Shown here: piece by piece, positions 43,396 to 56,675 of the stretch
Position numbering within the stretch: the first letter of the stretch is position 1
Layout: each line of letters starts with the position of its first letter
Assembly (NCBI RefSeq): GCF_921293095.1
Contig: NC_060246.1
Coordinates: 135,284,198 to 135,348,197 of the forward strand
DNA length: 64,000 nt
Reading direction: 5' to 3'
DNA from: Ischnura elegans
Lineage: Eukaryota; Arthropoda; Insecta; Odonata; Coenagrionidae
Notes under the pieces: generated by a model
Database searches by the model: none
Seen by the model: only the letters and a program-made list of their open reading frames with translations
What the model was told of the DNA's origin: nothing
Program-made: the position numbers and the translations under genes

Positions 43396-46300
43396 TGCGT
43401 GATTGAGCGCTTAAAAAGCGCAAGTAACAAGTCTCCCCTCGTGTGTTCCGGGGATGGAATAAACGAAGAGATGTCCCTGAAGCTGTAGAGATGGAGGGGT
43501 AGAAACGTTACTCACTGTTTTATTAAATGGTTATTTAATTCTGTCAATTCGTCAGAATGTCAAGATACATTTATTCCATAGGTACGATTCGAATGTTTCA
43601 AAACACGACCTTAGAGAGACACCCCAGTGACGACAATATTATAAATAAAAGGTTTCCGCATAATAAACCTCCATGAGAGCATTTCTTCGGAATTACTCTC
43701 CACTGCTAGATCGGCTAATGACGATATCAAAATTTCATTAAGCCCTTCTTTTGCTACACACTAGGGAAGAACGCCCATCCTTTTGCTCGTATGACATTGC
43801 TACTAATTAAAACTAAAAAAATTGAAATTTTGGCATAATATAATCTTTAGGTCTATAGTTAAATTTTAAAGCTCTCGAGAGGGATTCCTTTCAGATTTTA
43901 ACTCACTCTCATACCCACATTAATTTTAACAAAAATTAGTAAAATTCAGACGCAACCCTCCTGGTGACTTCAATTCCTACACCTGTGGCAGTTGAGGAGA
44001 TAGACGTATCCCACGAAAACCTTGTTTCTCTTTGAACACAAAGTTCTTCTTTATTCCCCGGAAATCCATCCTGACGGTATAACTGGTTATGAGTATGAGT
44101 GAAGCAAAGTAAACTCGGAAATTTTTTTTGGTTTAGTTCGAAGCTATTTTAAAGTTCGAAGTTTAGCTTAAACTAAAAACATTGTAAATTACAGATATTA
44201 TGGGACGAATATGTTCTTATTTGTGATAACGTTATTTTACGTGGATGCTTGAGTAAAATATTTGGTGAATATTTTATCTTCAGGGTAAAGGAGTTAAAAG
44301 CGTGCTGCAGAGACGAGTATGTCTCGCAGTGAAGAAATACTGTAATCGCCCCAACAAGGCACCTCGGAATTAACGCACCCCACGGACAGCGAGCAAGGTT
44401 CCAAGAGGAGACTGAAAACACTCGCGATACTGCGAGGGCATCCAGTCACACGCGAGGGACGAACCAGATATTGCATCCTTCCTCATCCACCTATAATGGC
44501 TAACCAAAAACTTCTCCGTGCCACGAACTCGAGACGCTATAGCCACACGCTCAATTGCAGATTTGTGTAACATCTTCGAGATGGACTTTAATTCCTCTCG
44601 GCTCGTTGATGTTGTTAACCTGATGATGGATAATGGTAGGGGAAATGATGAAATTAATATTTGAAAATAAATAATCGATAACTCCTTATTTGAAGGAAGT
44701 AGACCGTTTAATGCCGTTGTCAGGGATAAATGTGTATCATGGCTCGAGCGCTATCGTTTTTGAAGGCTCCCAGTCTGAACGCGTATGACTGACCCAAAGA
44801 GTATCAAAGGGCGAGAGGGTGTCTCCCGTCATCCTTCGCTTGGATTCTAGTTCGACTGAAAAATACTGGCTCCAGAGAAGAATGCTGCACATACTTTTTG
44901 CTTCCTTAGTCCTTAGGAACTGTCTGATCAACGAAGCTCCTGTGGATAATGTAGAGTCCATACGAGTTGCAGATTAATTTAACCTTGAATCCTTTAGTCA
45001 ATTTTTTTCTCCCTCATTGAAATATTTTCTAACTAATAATTTAGTCACACGGTAAATAAAATTGAAAGGAAAAGGACTGAAGTTCTTATTTCTGTCAATA
45101 AATAACCCTTTCTCATTTCCGAATGAGGAAATCGAAATCTACATAAAATACAAAGAGCTCAGCAAAACAACACCGGAATAAATTATAACCCAGAGTTTCG
45201 CTAGACAAGCTTTAACTTCTGTGACGCGTTTCCTCAAATGAATTATTGATATAAAGTTTGGGATGGGTCTCGATTTCAGTAGGAGCATTTTTTAAGCCAC
45301 CATTGCCAATCACTAATGTTTTTCCTGAATAAAGATATCCTCTTCAATACACTTGATATACGTAAGACTAAGTTAGGACAAGAATATGCTCATTTGAGCA
45401 ACTACATACAAAATCCTGGCCACGAACATCCTCCTCGTCACTGCGGCACAAACACAGCCGATAGTGCCTACCATTGCTTTGGGTGTCGAAAGAAGTGTAT
45501 TCCAACCACTACATTTTTATGTTATTATTTAAGGATTTCTTTTTATATTACGCAAACGCATAAATATCCAGGAACAATAATAAAATTTACACATGAAGAT
45601 TAATGGAGGAATTTAGCAGGCGGGAAAAAATATTTTGATGATTTTTTTCGCTTATATTGGGTATGGAGTGATTTAATGACATACCTTCCCTCATTCCTTA
45701 ATTCGAGTAACAAAATGCAATAAATGCCTTGACAAAGACAGACGCCCGTGGATAATGGATTTTATTTTGTATAAAAAATAGGAACAATATTAAATATATT
45801 AACCTTGAGTAATAAATCTCATTCCAGTAAGGAGGAAGTCAATCCAAGACAAAAGGGTACTCGAAATACTGTGTTTATCCGGAGCATCAGTTAGGGCCAA
45901 ATGAACCCAAGGCCTTGGCGAAATGAGTGAAATAATTATCCCCTCTACGGACCAGGCGGTAATTCGACAGTCGTGAGTACGAATTGCTTCTTTATTATTC
46001 AACGAAATGGGTCGATGGGATATTTTTCAAAGTACCTAACAGCTATTCTGTTCCTGTCCTACGAGAGTATTACGAAAAGAGATCACCCAAACAGTTTCAC
46101 CTTCGCCCGTTCATTTCGCCCCCCCTTCGTTCCCCCCCCTCCTCCCCCCGAGTCCATCCAAGCTTCCTCAAATCAATCTCCGCGCCAATGCCCAGCCAGG
46201 CCCCACTGTCATTGCAGTTAAGAATAACAGCACTCCCTAAACTTTCAATAATTATGTAATTCTCTTACTTTTTCTGGCATAGTACTCATTTTTCGGAGTT

Positions 46301-46899
46301 TATCAGTCAATATAGGCGATGAAACAGTGATCAAGCGCTGTTATATAGTCACTTAGAGCGAATCACATAAAAAATACGACATAAAACGAATTTTATCAGA
46401 AATTGGGCACAACCTGAATGACGCGTCATGAATCGAATGCTTAACATCGAACACACACCTCTGAGCATTATAAAAGTCGCTCATTTTATTTTACAATAAA
46501 TATTACAACTCCTATTTATTTGTCATTTTCCTGGAAATTCACCGTCTTTACTGTCACGACTAACTCCCCCGACTTTCCAGGTTCTCCAGAAGAGGTGGAT
46601 TACTTAATAAATATAACCATCGGCGCCGTCCACAAAAATTCACTCCCCTTATCAACACGATGATAAATGCGTCATACCCATGGACCGATAAGGGATAAGA
46701 GACCAGTCTCCCCTCCTTAACAATCCCGCATTGCGTCCATCAAAACACGTAATTGCCCGTCTATTAATAAAGTAACGACGAAGGGACACAAAGGAGGCCT
46801 TCGAGTTATAAACCGTTAAAAGAACTCACAAAAAAAGAGAACAACAATGATCTTTCCCTCCTACCAGGGAGAGGCCGTCTCGAAAAGCGAACCGATTTT
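43396..46899. other. Non-coding DNA
   Basis: No gene, RNA gene or clear transposon boundary seen. Confidence 0.5.
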
Positions 46900-47340
46900 T
46901 TTCAATGGGATCCACTAGTTTCGCTTCCCCTCCCTCCACGGAGACCCCGCCCACTTTTATTCCCTACCCCTCACGGCCCTCCTCCTCGGCTGCCTCCGCC
47001 TACGTCACGCGCCGCGGTCTCCCCCCCCTCCATTCACATCCTCCTCCCTCTCCCGCCCCAGCTGGGGGTCCGTGGTCCAGCGAGCGTAAAACGTCTTCCT
47101 GACCGTCGGGTCTGACATCGCGACCTTTCGGAGACCCCAACCGGTTATATCCAGTTCGACACCGCCGCGGCGGCCAGTGGGCAAATAAAACGCAAGCAGC
47201 AGTGATGGTGATGGGCTCTCTTAGACCACCCCATCCCCTCTCATTTCTCTCCATCCACATCATATTTTCCTCACTTTTCACCCCCTTCCACGTCTCCTCC
47301 CACAAGCCCCCGCCCTCGCACCACACCGACTCCTAATCGC
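46900..47340. promoter_or_regulatory. GC-rich, CpG-containing island
   Basis: Dense in C/T tracts and CpG (CGCGCCGCGG near 47008), ending near 47340. It may be an enhancer, an alternative 5' exon or a promoter. Open frames across it are compositional and have no domain. Confidence 0.25.
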
Positions 47341-49189
47341 GTCGGTTGACTCGATGCATACTTCCCGTCGCATAGGCTTACTTTCCGTCGGACAAGATAT
47401 CGCTTAATTCCTCGGATATGAAAAATGAATGTATAGATAGGGGGAACTAAACATGTGATACCCCCTCGTCACGCGTTTTAACGGATGAAGGAGAATGCGA
47501 AATAGCTACCACAAGTGATACCAACCATGAAAATCGTTCATTTATTTAATTGTTTATCAACGAACAAATTGAGAGACAGTGAAGAGGTAGTAATAAAAGT
47601 AAGATGAGCAAAGTGTACCACAAAAATATTACGACCTAATATTTGCTTGCTTCAGCAAATTATGGTTGAAAATCAGTAATTGAGAACTGTGGTTTCGTAA
47701 CGTTCTTAGTGGAACACTTAGCGATGATGAGGAGTTATTCATTATCATGGAATGCCTCCTGAATTCTCAAAATATGAAAGCTTGAGATGGCATAAGCAAC
47801 GATGAAACTAGCCAGCGTAGGAGAATTCCGAAGGTGTTTTTTTCCTCTCACATTTTCTAGGAACCCGCCCTTCACGTGGTGGAGCTAAAATTCATAGTTA
47901 CGGTGATACTGGCATTCGATTATTGGAATCATAAAAGGAAAGGGAAAGGCTATAAAATACCTTAAGTATTTTTCAGAACCCGATTTTGGCATGAAGTACT
48001 TCAAAAGAGTCTAACGTGCATACATAATACATAACTTCTTCAGCGGAACGAAAAAAAACATTCAGAGTGTTTTCAACTATATGCACAAAAGCGTGTCGAA
48101 TGGTAAATCACAAGCGTACAAATGAATCTTAGCTTGCTTATCGCAGCGAATTGCACAGTCATCTGTTTTCTTATGCACAAAGTAAATTCAGCGCGAGAAT
48201 ACATCAAGAAGAAATTCTCGAAGCATCATTTTATTGCCTCGTGCATTCGAGAACGAAGTTGATAAACAACTCAGAGCGTTTTTATGACATTCCCTACTTA
48301 CTTTCACGTGAATTTCAGTCGCCCGTGCATCGATTTTGTAAGCCTAAGGACTAAACTTCCTATTACACTTCTAGTGAATGTTATTTTATATAGCCAAACG
48401 TAATTGCTCTTGAAATTAGCCTAGCTATTTAGGGAAATGGTCATTCGAAGTTCTACCATGACAATTGAATACAAAGAATTATTATTCTACGTTTCAGTAT
48501 GCGCTGAGAAATAAGACATATCTACTCCAACACACGCAATGTTTGCTTTCGAAAATAGAGTAAGAACGAAAAATACGCAGATTAGTCGACGAAAATATAC
48601 AAATGAAATTTTTTCCATGACTAAGGTCACCTCCACCCCCTCTATCAAGGTTAGAGTCATTAGCTCCAACGATTTCAGTACTTCATTATAGACTGCAAAT
48701 GGGCTAGTGTCATTGATACTCCATGTGGTCGTTCTTTAAAAAAAATAGTACCATTTCAAAATATTCATAAGGATTCTACACTTAGTTTTCTACCAGAGCA
48801 TGTTCCGTATTATGGATCACTTAAATCCAATTTTCTAATACTTACTGACACCCCATTTATATGCGAGACTAAAAAAAAAGATGACGAATGAAGCCATTTG
48901 AGTCATATCCTACCACAATGAGGCACACATTCATTCAGTTGGAATGAGAGAATGAAGCGTACGAAAGTTGGAGTAATAGAGGGAAGTAATAACAGTAATT
49001 AAAGCATAACATCTCTTTCAACTCTCATTCGAATCGGTTACTAATCAGAGAGTTTGAAAGGATTACCCACACTGACTAGAAAACTAAAAAAATAATGAAA
49101 GCCTCTCGAAAGGATTCTTTTCTGCATGACTCCCGTTTCCTTGACAATAAAAAACGGATCAGCCACCTTGATCGCTTTCACTGCCATTG
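47341..49189. other. Non-coding DNA
   Basis: Nothing recognised. Confidence 0.5.
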
Positions 49190-49640
49190 CTACTTCAATG
49201 CTCTCAAGTTCAACGCTGCTTCGGGTCCCGCCCAAGTTCAACGTAACGAATCCGTCCAACTCTCGGAGGCCGCTTTCATCACAGAGTCGAGGTCTAAAGT
49301 GCCGCGCGGTCCGTGAGATCCTCGGCGGATAGTGCTCGCTAAAAAAATAGCAAAACGCCGAGCGATTAAAAAAAATGAGCGGGGAGAGCGCGTGGAGTCA
49401 ACACCGCCATGGCACCAAGTCTCAGCTTTCCATCCCGTTAGCCTTGTGGCTCTCCGACTGTGTCCTCCCACCGACCGACCACGAAACCGTACGTGTCTGC
49501 CGAAGAAATTATTCCCATCCCCCTCTCCTATCCAGGCATTCGCGGACGGACGAATGGTAAACAAACGCCCTCTCTCAGTCTCCAGCAATGGAAAGGAAGA
49601 GGGAAAAGTTCTCGCGTCCACCCCTCTCGTCCCGTAAGAC
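49190..49640. promoter_or_regulatory. GC-rich, CpG-containing island
   Basis: A CpG-rich stretch with open frames on both strands and no protein similarity that I recognise. The same regulatory interpretations apply as at 46900-47340. Confidence 0.25.
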
Positions 49641-51927
49641 GGTGACTGTGACAATATTCAAAATAATAATTTGTCGTTAATTATTCATTTTAAAATATTA
49701 CTATCGTCAAATTCTTATCCTAATTCTCCAAAGAAAATAGAAGTTCACGCCGCAAAATATATTTTTATTAGACATTTTTATTATGTCGGCTACAGTGTTA
49801 TCGAGTTGGTTTTCCGTCGAAATGAGCTCGAAAAAAGAATACGACAGGAAAGTTGATGGAATAACACTTAATATCGTCATAATGGAGAGCCCACAATCTA
49901 ATCCAAATATCAATGCAAGAAAAAATTAATAATATTTGGAAAAATTACACAACGCATTTATTTTCTTATACGCGATATTTCATGTCACACGCAGCGGTAT
50001 AAAGGATAAACAAATTTTCAGCCTCCTCTTCCAGACTCGCTTAATTTTTTTTTTAGAACATAAGGTATTTATCTGGCGGATTCGCTCATTTATTTTTTCT
50101 ACAGATAATTGAAGTGCATTCAAGGCTAAAATAAGGAGCTAAAAATCTAAATTAAGAGGCTATCTCGTTATTACAGGTCAAATCCCGTAATACTTCAGGA
50201 TGCTTGATTGGAGACTTCAACACCTAACTCTCCTAACATCTCTGCTACCACACTCTTTCCCTGAGGCTGAGATAAAAATATAAGTTTTCAATTTAATTCA
50301 TAATTTCCCCTTCGTTACCCTCTGGCTCACCATTGTAATTATTTTCATCACGGCATTTTAGTCTATTCACGAGTTCGTACGCATTTATGGCCTTCCTCTA
50401 CTTTCTTTGTGTGACAATCATTTTACTTTGTCTTTACAATTTTGTTGGCATTAACCGGATTTAATTTGGTATTATTTTTGCTAGCGAGCCTTGTTGTACC
50501 ATTTTTTTAAATTCTAGCATTTGCATTACACATTAACTCTTTTTATACATGATAAATATTTTATAAATTAGGAGAAATTCCTTTTTCACTAGGTATATAG
50601 AAAACAGTTTTAAGGCATACGCTGAATCACCGACTATGTATCTACCGGAATGAATATTTTTGTCATCATTCCCATTTATCTTTTCCCACCTTTCTATCAA
50701 CTGTTTATGTCTTGGGATGAGGATGAGACGACGATTAATAGCGGGCTCAACTTTCACTAAGAATCAAATATGTTATTGCTTTTCCCTTATTTTGAAAAAA
50801 TCCACTTCCGAATTAAACTGTAGGGATTGATAAACTCTCATTCAGATGAAATCACACTAGAAATCTGACGCATAAACTCGGATAAGAAATCTTGAATACG
50901 CTCTGAAGATACGCTCGCCGAGATGCATAATCTTGGAAAGGTCAGTTCTAGCCTCGTTGTTACCTCTGCTGCATGAGACGAAATGGTTCCCGAGCCCTTT
51001 TCAAGCTGCGAGCAGAAGCACTCGACCATAGAGCGAATGCAGCATCCTTACACGGGCAAGTTCAGCCAGTCCTCACCATATAATCAAAACGTCACCTCGC
51101 TCTTCACCTTGGATCAGGATGCAATTTCCCCGATGGCCGGTTTCACCGGTTCGGCCACCCCAGCGCGGCGTATGTTCACATAATGAACCGCAGATGCATG
51201 AATATAAGTCACGCGTGGAAAAACGAAGGCAATAATATTTTACGATGGCTACTGGTGGAGTGTAAGTACGCGATGGAAGCCTTTTATCTGTTAGCCAGAA
51301 CATGAGGAGTGCAAGAGGGCAATCAGGATGGTTAGGTAGGTACTTGATGATTACAATGGTGGACGGCTTGAGAAATTTTGCACCGTTAATTGGCTGCAGG
51401 GAATTCTTTAGTGAGGAGAGACTAGTTAAGGGAGAGACTAGTGGGAGGAGACTCCCAACAGCGAAGATCATTTGCGGCGCACGGAAGGACAAGAAAAGAA
51501 ATTATGGAGAGAAACCCGGTGTCGGAATTGTCTTGCAATTAATAGGTCGCATCATTCCCACTCTATTGGCATTTTAAGCGATGAATTACGAAAAATCCTA
51601 CTAACACCTTGAAATTTTTAAGCATATAAAGGTCGTTGATAAAGAAATCGGAAAAATTACCTATATGGCCTACGATATTTTAAAATACGTGGAAGATAAA
51701 TTGTTTTTTTTTTTACCTTTATCAACATTTTCCTGTATTTCAATATTTAAAATTTTTTCCTCAGCGCTGATTAAGATGCGACACTTTTATATTTATGTAC
51801 AGGAAAATTATGAAAAATGACTTCACTAATTTCACTGAAAATACCGCGATGGTAACGTAACTAATATGAATAATTCGTCGCGGGAAATGAAATTACATGA
51901 CAAATCAAGATGGAGTGAAGCATTCTC
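49641..51927. other. Non-coding DNA
   Basis: No gene or clear repeat seen. Confidence 0.5.
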
Positions 51928-52110
51928 TAAACGAAAGGCGCCTCCGATGGGGAGGATTGCTATTCTGAGGAGAAGTGACACTGAGGATTAGTGCATTCCA
52001 CAGAGCACTCAAGCAGGGATTGGGCATTATCGTAAAATCTCGAACAACGCAGGCATTGGAACCCTGGCCCATGGGGAGGGAGGCCACCAAACTAACCCGA
52101 GCCCAGATAG
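51928..52110 (-). repeat. tRNA-derived SINE, copy 2
   Basis: It matches the SINE at 34225-34392 in order: A-box-like TTAGTTTGGTGGCC, B-box-like GGTTCCAATGCC, then CCCTGCTTGAGTGCTCTGTG. It is diverged, so it is an old copy. Confidence 0.6.
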
Positions 52111-53261
52111 AAAAATTTACCCCCTGCCGAACACCCTAGAGGTGGCTCGTAGGGCATTATGTAAAATAGTTTTCGTTGAGTATCGGGACGTGAATATTCC
52201 TCTGCGGTTGTTCTACAATGAAATCCAGATTTCCTATCCACGGGCTTCAAAATATTTGACCTCGCTAATAATTAACACTTTGCGTTTACGCACTTGCCCA
52301 GAGCTGATGAGCAAAGGACGGGCAAGGACGGGTAGAAGGGAGAGAGAAATTGTACTCGCGGAATTTTCCATTCGCTCGACAAAAACAGCGTGCCCTCCGA
52401 ATATGGAGATAAGATTTTTGGCTCATATCGTCATTCTCCCTCCAGTGGCCGCGAGAAAGTAGCAAACAAGAGTAAACAAAGCGACCACCACGGTCCAATT
52501 TTATGTGACATCCCTGCCTCTCACGAGTAATTTCAAGTGAGAGTTTAAAGGTGGACACTGGTAATGATAGGGTACGAAATAAATCAATTGTACCTTTCTC
52601 CTTCTTTTTAGAATCACGTTTTTCCTTAAATGTACTGAAACTGCGCGCATTGGCCCCTACAATCGAAGTAAAGGATGAAAATTTAGCTGTGTCTAAATCG
52701 CAGCTGTACATCAATGTATAGTTTATATTGCTCCTACTTTGCTGGAACCTGATGATTCTTTAACAGCTTCTGATTACTATACCAATTAAGCACCAGAGAT
52801 AGCGTTCCGCGATCATGGAATGCACAAACTTTGAACATTTCCTCCTGCGTCTTGCTTCACTTGTCGTTTAAATAAGATAGGTCTAAAAATTGATTAGCAA
52901 TGTTAATGCCAAGGACGAGGCATCATAGTTTTGATTTTGCGAAACTTGTACATGGAATAAGTCGAAATAGCCTCAGGATTCGAATAACATGTTTTCCGAA
53001 GACCGAAAATGGCAATCGTGAAAAAAACGATCAGAACCCCTGGCAGGGATAAAAAAAATTCCATAGTGAAATTGTGCATCCTTATCGAATTTCAATAATT
53101 ATTTTTTATTGAAGACTTAAGTCTCAGAAATTTTTTGGCTTCGGAAGAAAAACCATCTATACCTGGAGGAGATCTCCTAAAAATGAAATGATTCGTAAAA
53201 ACTCTGGTCTCGAATAAAAAACGTTTAGTGAAAAATCCGAAAATTAAAGCGTGATGGAGTG
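52111..53261. other. Non-coding DNA
   Basis: No gene or clear repeat seen. Confidence 0.5.
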
Positions 53262-53418
53262 GAATTATTCCATGTTGAAATTAATACTTTCAATTTTCCA
53301 CGATCATTAAATTTATTACGACCTAGGTTTCGACGTTACTTCATCATCGAAACCTGGGTAGTAATCACTTTTACAATCGTGGAAAATTGCAAGTATTAAC
53401 ATCAATATGGAAAAATTC
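53262..53418. repeat. 157-bp fold-back element
   Basis: Two imperfect inverted arms of about 70 bp (starting GAATTATTCCATG, with shared core CAATTTTCCACGAT and AGGTTTCGA) surround a short centre. The whole would fold into one hairpin. It is probably a fold-back MITE; a hairpin RNA source is the alternative. Confidence 0.7.
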
Positions 53419-53519
53419 TACTAGGATGGCAATATGGAAAAAGATTCTTGCGAGTACTTACTTTAATATTATAAGTGAAAATTACAGCTTGTTCATCAGG
53501 TCCTGGTGTTCCAGGCCCC

Positions 53520-53990
53520 AGACCCGATTCAATAAGACAACAAGTGTCATGGTTGGTGTCGGGCGGGCGGCATTAATTACCGCACCCGAGAAAGCATTCC
53601 GCGCCCTTGAACGCACTAAAGCCGGACGTGCTGAGCAGGGAATTGAAGTGGGGAGGGGGGATGAGTGTCCCCTTGGGGTGCCGCCTCATGTGACACGCAG
53701 TGAGAGATAGAGGAGTGGGGAGCATGAGAAGAGAGGAAGGTGGGGGTTGGGTTCGCGTGCGGTCGAGCCGAGGACGAAGGGGGTGCAGCAGGAAGACAGA
53801 CGGTCTTCGAGCACACGAGAAGAACACGGGGCCGCCGGGGGCGGCGGTGGCACGCGGCCACTCTGTGCGCAATAAGATGCCTCTCCTCAGCCGGATGCCA
53901 GGGGGAGCATGAGCAACGTCCCCCCGCCGCAGTGGCGCGCCATCTTCACTGCTCATATGCCTCTCTCGAATAGCGGCTGGTGGCAGGGGC
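53520..53990. promoter_or_regulatory. GC-rich island
   Basis: A CpG-rich stretch with GGGGCCGCCGGGG-type sequence near 53827. No supported coding region; candidate regulatory DNA only. Confidence 0.25.
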
Positions 53991-54529
53991 CACTTATTAA
54001 TCTCCTACTCCTCTTCACCCTCGCTCCAACTGCGGATTTGCATAGTGCTAGCATTATCACCGTGATAGGATTCTCACTCATAATCACACTGCGTACATGC
54101 TAAATTTGTCTAACCACCTTGTCGCATTGACATAATATCGATCTGGTAAATTTTATTGATAAGTTTTGTACTGAATGACATTAGTTTATTACTGATTTTA
54201 TTTATATAAAGTTCTACCTTCAACACTTTAAATTTTATAGAAATAAATTATTATAACACTGACACTTCAAATCAACAATGTTTACTTCTGATGAATCAAC
54301 ACCAGATCTGCCGCAGCAGTTAGCGATTTCACTGAATTTCCAAAATGCTATCTTACCAAGATTCGATCTAACACAAAAAAATAACACCCAGCGTTTTGCG
54401 AATCGATCACTGAGCTAGTATTTCCAAGGGTGGTTAACCTCCTTGAGAGTTAACACCAGTAACGATCGACTGGTCGAGAGAGACAAATCAATAATAGAGA
54501 TCGAAATAAGTCGGCGGCAGTAACGGGCG

Positions 54530-54960
54530 AGTAGCTCGCGCCTTCGACCCTTTCTCACACCAGAGCCTAGCGCCTCTCTCTCGTCGATTACGTGCTACGT
54601 ACGTGATGCACCGCTGGAAAGATGGTCGCGACGGAATGGCCTTCCGCCCTCCCCCACTTCACCACTGGTCTCTCCCCGCATCCCCTCCGCCGCCTACCGG
54701 GAGTCTCACCGTATCGCCGCCGCCCGTCAAAAGAATTTTTTCGCGGAAGAGCCCTCGTGAACGAAGGCGCGAGGCCCCCGCGGCGGCGATCCAGGAGTCA
54801 GTCAGTCCGTGCGACCGCCCATGACTTCTGAGGGACGCCGGGCGCGCGTGAGGGGCGGATAGCTGTCCTCGAGGCTTGGGACGCCACGCCCACGCGCAAA
54901 GTCGCCAACGACCACGCCACGATCCCCCACCCCCATCCCGCGGACCGTAGCAGCTCCAAT
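54530..54960 (+). promoter_or_regulatory. GC-rich island with an initiator-like TCAGT
   Basis: The most CpG-rich stretch of the window. Near 54797 the plus strand reads TCAGTCAGTCCGTGCGACC, which contains the arthropod initiator consensus TCAGT. A promoter is possible, but no downstream gene on the plus strand was recognised. Confidence 0.3.
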
Positions 54961-55338
54961 TACTCGGTCCAAATCCTAATTTTTAAACCAAGAATCCTAG
55001 AATGACCTGCAGGTAATGCACATAAATAGTGAATTGACAAGTAGATTACAAAAGACATTTCATTTTATTCACCGCTACAGGTTTCGACGGAATCATTTCG
55101 AAACAACACAGCTTCGGCAATGACCCTTTATGAAGAAGTTTTAAGATTTTTCCAAGAAAAACAACAATAGCCCCTAGGTATGTTAGTACAGCTATTAAGC
55201 ACGAAACTATTAGTTTTAGTGCAAAAATATTTGCTCACGAAGTCCCCAAAACACTGCAATAGGAGCTGTGAAAATTTCGATAAAAATCTACGCTGATTGA
55301 CAAATGTATTCGAGAAATATTTGAGTGACCTTACAAAT

Positions 55339-55350
55339 ATTATATTATCT
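55339..55350 (+). repeat. Left copy of the 12-bp direct repeat flanking the array
   Basis: ATTATATTATCT, identical to 57804-57815, immediately outside the tRNA-like array. It looks like a target-site duplication, though it is AT-rich and so less informative than a mixed sequence. Confidence 0.6.
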
Positions 55351-55395
55351 AAAATTAAATACACCAAAGGATGAAGTTCGCCATGAAAAAATATT

Positions 55396-55467
55396 TGACT
55401 TAGCCGGGATTCGAACCCGGATCTCCCGATTGCCGGTCAGGTGTGCTACCAGTTACACCACCAAGCC
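55396..55467 (-). tRNA. tRNA-like gene, left arm copy 1
   Basis: The 72-nt cloverleaf is complete. The acceptor stem GGCTTGG pairs CTAAGTC with two G-U pairs; the D stem is GTGT/GCAC; the anticodon stem is CCTGA/TCGGG; the T arm is CCGGG TTCGAAT CCCGG; A73 is encoded. The A box (TGGTGTAACTGGTAGCA) and B box (GGTTCGAATCC) are good. The loop CCGGCAA gives anticodon GGC (Ala) but has C at position 33 instead of the near-universal U. Anticodon GGC is also unusual for eukaryotic Ala. It is therefore probably a tRNA-derived repeat rather than a translating tRNA. This copy has A at position 26. Confidence 0.6.
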
Positions 55468-55715
55468 ATCTTCTCAGAGCGAACTTCGGGATGGGTTTTA
55501 CCGAACAAGATGTTGACGTCACAAGTCCACACTGTGGCACATGTGGCGAGGGTCGTGCTTACTAAGCCACTGTCGGGGAGAAAAACCCTTATTTTCCGCT
55601 GGTCTGCGGCGACGATTTTCAAAGCACTGAAGGAACAAGTGACTTTGTACGCAGTCACGCGCACGGGTGCAAAGTTAAATACACCAAAGGATGAAGTTCG
55701 CCATGAAAAAATATT

Positions 55716-55787
55716 TGACTTAGCCGGGATTCGAACCCGGATCTCCCGATTGCCGGTCAGGCGTGCTACCAGTTACACCACCAAGCC
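55716..55787 (-). tRNA. tRNA-like gene, left arm copy 2
   Basis: Identical to copy 1 except for G at position 26. Confidence 0.6.
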
Positions 55788-56035
55788 ATCTTCTCAGAGC
55801 GAACTTCGGGATGGGTTTTACCGAACAAGATGTTGACGTCACAAGTCCACACTGTGGCACATGTGGCGAGGGTCGTGCTTACTAAGCCACTGTCGGGGAG
55901 AAAAACCCTTATTTTCCGCTGGTCTGCGGCGACGATTTTCAAAGCACTGAAGGAACAAGTGACTTTGTACGCAGTCACGCGCACGGGTGCAAAGTTAAAT
56001 ACACCAAAGGATGAAGTTCGCCATGAAAAAATATT

Positions 56036-56107
56036 TGACTTAGCCGGGATTCGAACCCGGATCTCCCGATTGCCGGTCAGGTGTGCTACCAGTTACACCA
56101 CCAAGCC
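56036..56107 (-). tRNA. tRNA-like gene, left arm copy 3
   Basis: Identical to copy 1, with A at position 26. Confidence 0.6.
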
Positions 56108-56355
56108 ATCTTCTCAGAGCGAACTTCGGGATGGGTTTTACCGAACAAGATGTTGACGTCACAAGTCCACACTGTGGCACATGTGGCGAGGGTCGTGCTT
56201 ACTAAGCCACTGTCGGGGAGAAAAACCCTTATTTTCCGCTGGTCTGCGGCGACGATTTTCAAAGCACTGAAGGAACAAGTGACTTTGTACGCAGTCACGC
56301 GCACGGGTGCAAAGTTAAATACACCAAAGGATGAAGTTCGCCATGAAAAAATATT

Positions 56356-56427
56356 TGACTTAGCCGGGATTCGAACCCGGATCTCCCGATTGCCGGTCAG
56401 GCGTGCTACCAGTTACACCACCAAGCC
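56356..56427 (-). tRNA. tRNA-like gene, left arm copy 4
   Basis: Identical to copy 2, with G at position 26. Confidence 0.6.
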
Positions 56428-56675
56428 ATCTTCTCAGAGCGAACTTCGGGATGGGTTTTACCGAACAAGATGTTGACGTCACAAGTCCACACTGTGGCAC
56501 ATGTGGCGAGGGTCGTGCTTACTAAGCCACTGTCGGGGAGAAAAACCCTTATTTTCCGCTGGTCTGCGGCGACGATTTTCAAAGCACTGAAGGAACAAGT
56601 GACTTTGTACGCAGTCACGCGCACGGGTGCAAAGTTAAATACACCAAAGGATGAAGTTCGCCATGAAAAAATATT

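Noticed and set aside
46905-47326. Pro/Ser-rich frames on both strands
   Set aside because: Composition-driven by a C/T-rich island; no domain or splice sites.
49238-49654. A 138-codon minus-strand frame that could be a GLIS2 5' exon
   Set aside because: No protein similarity, and no donor that joins in frame to the exon at 41197 was found.
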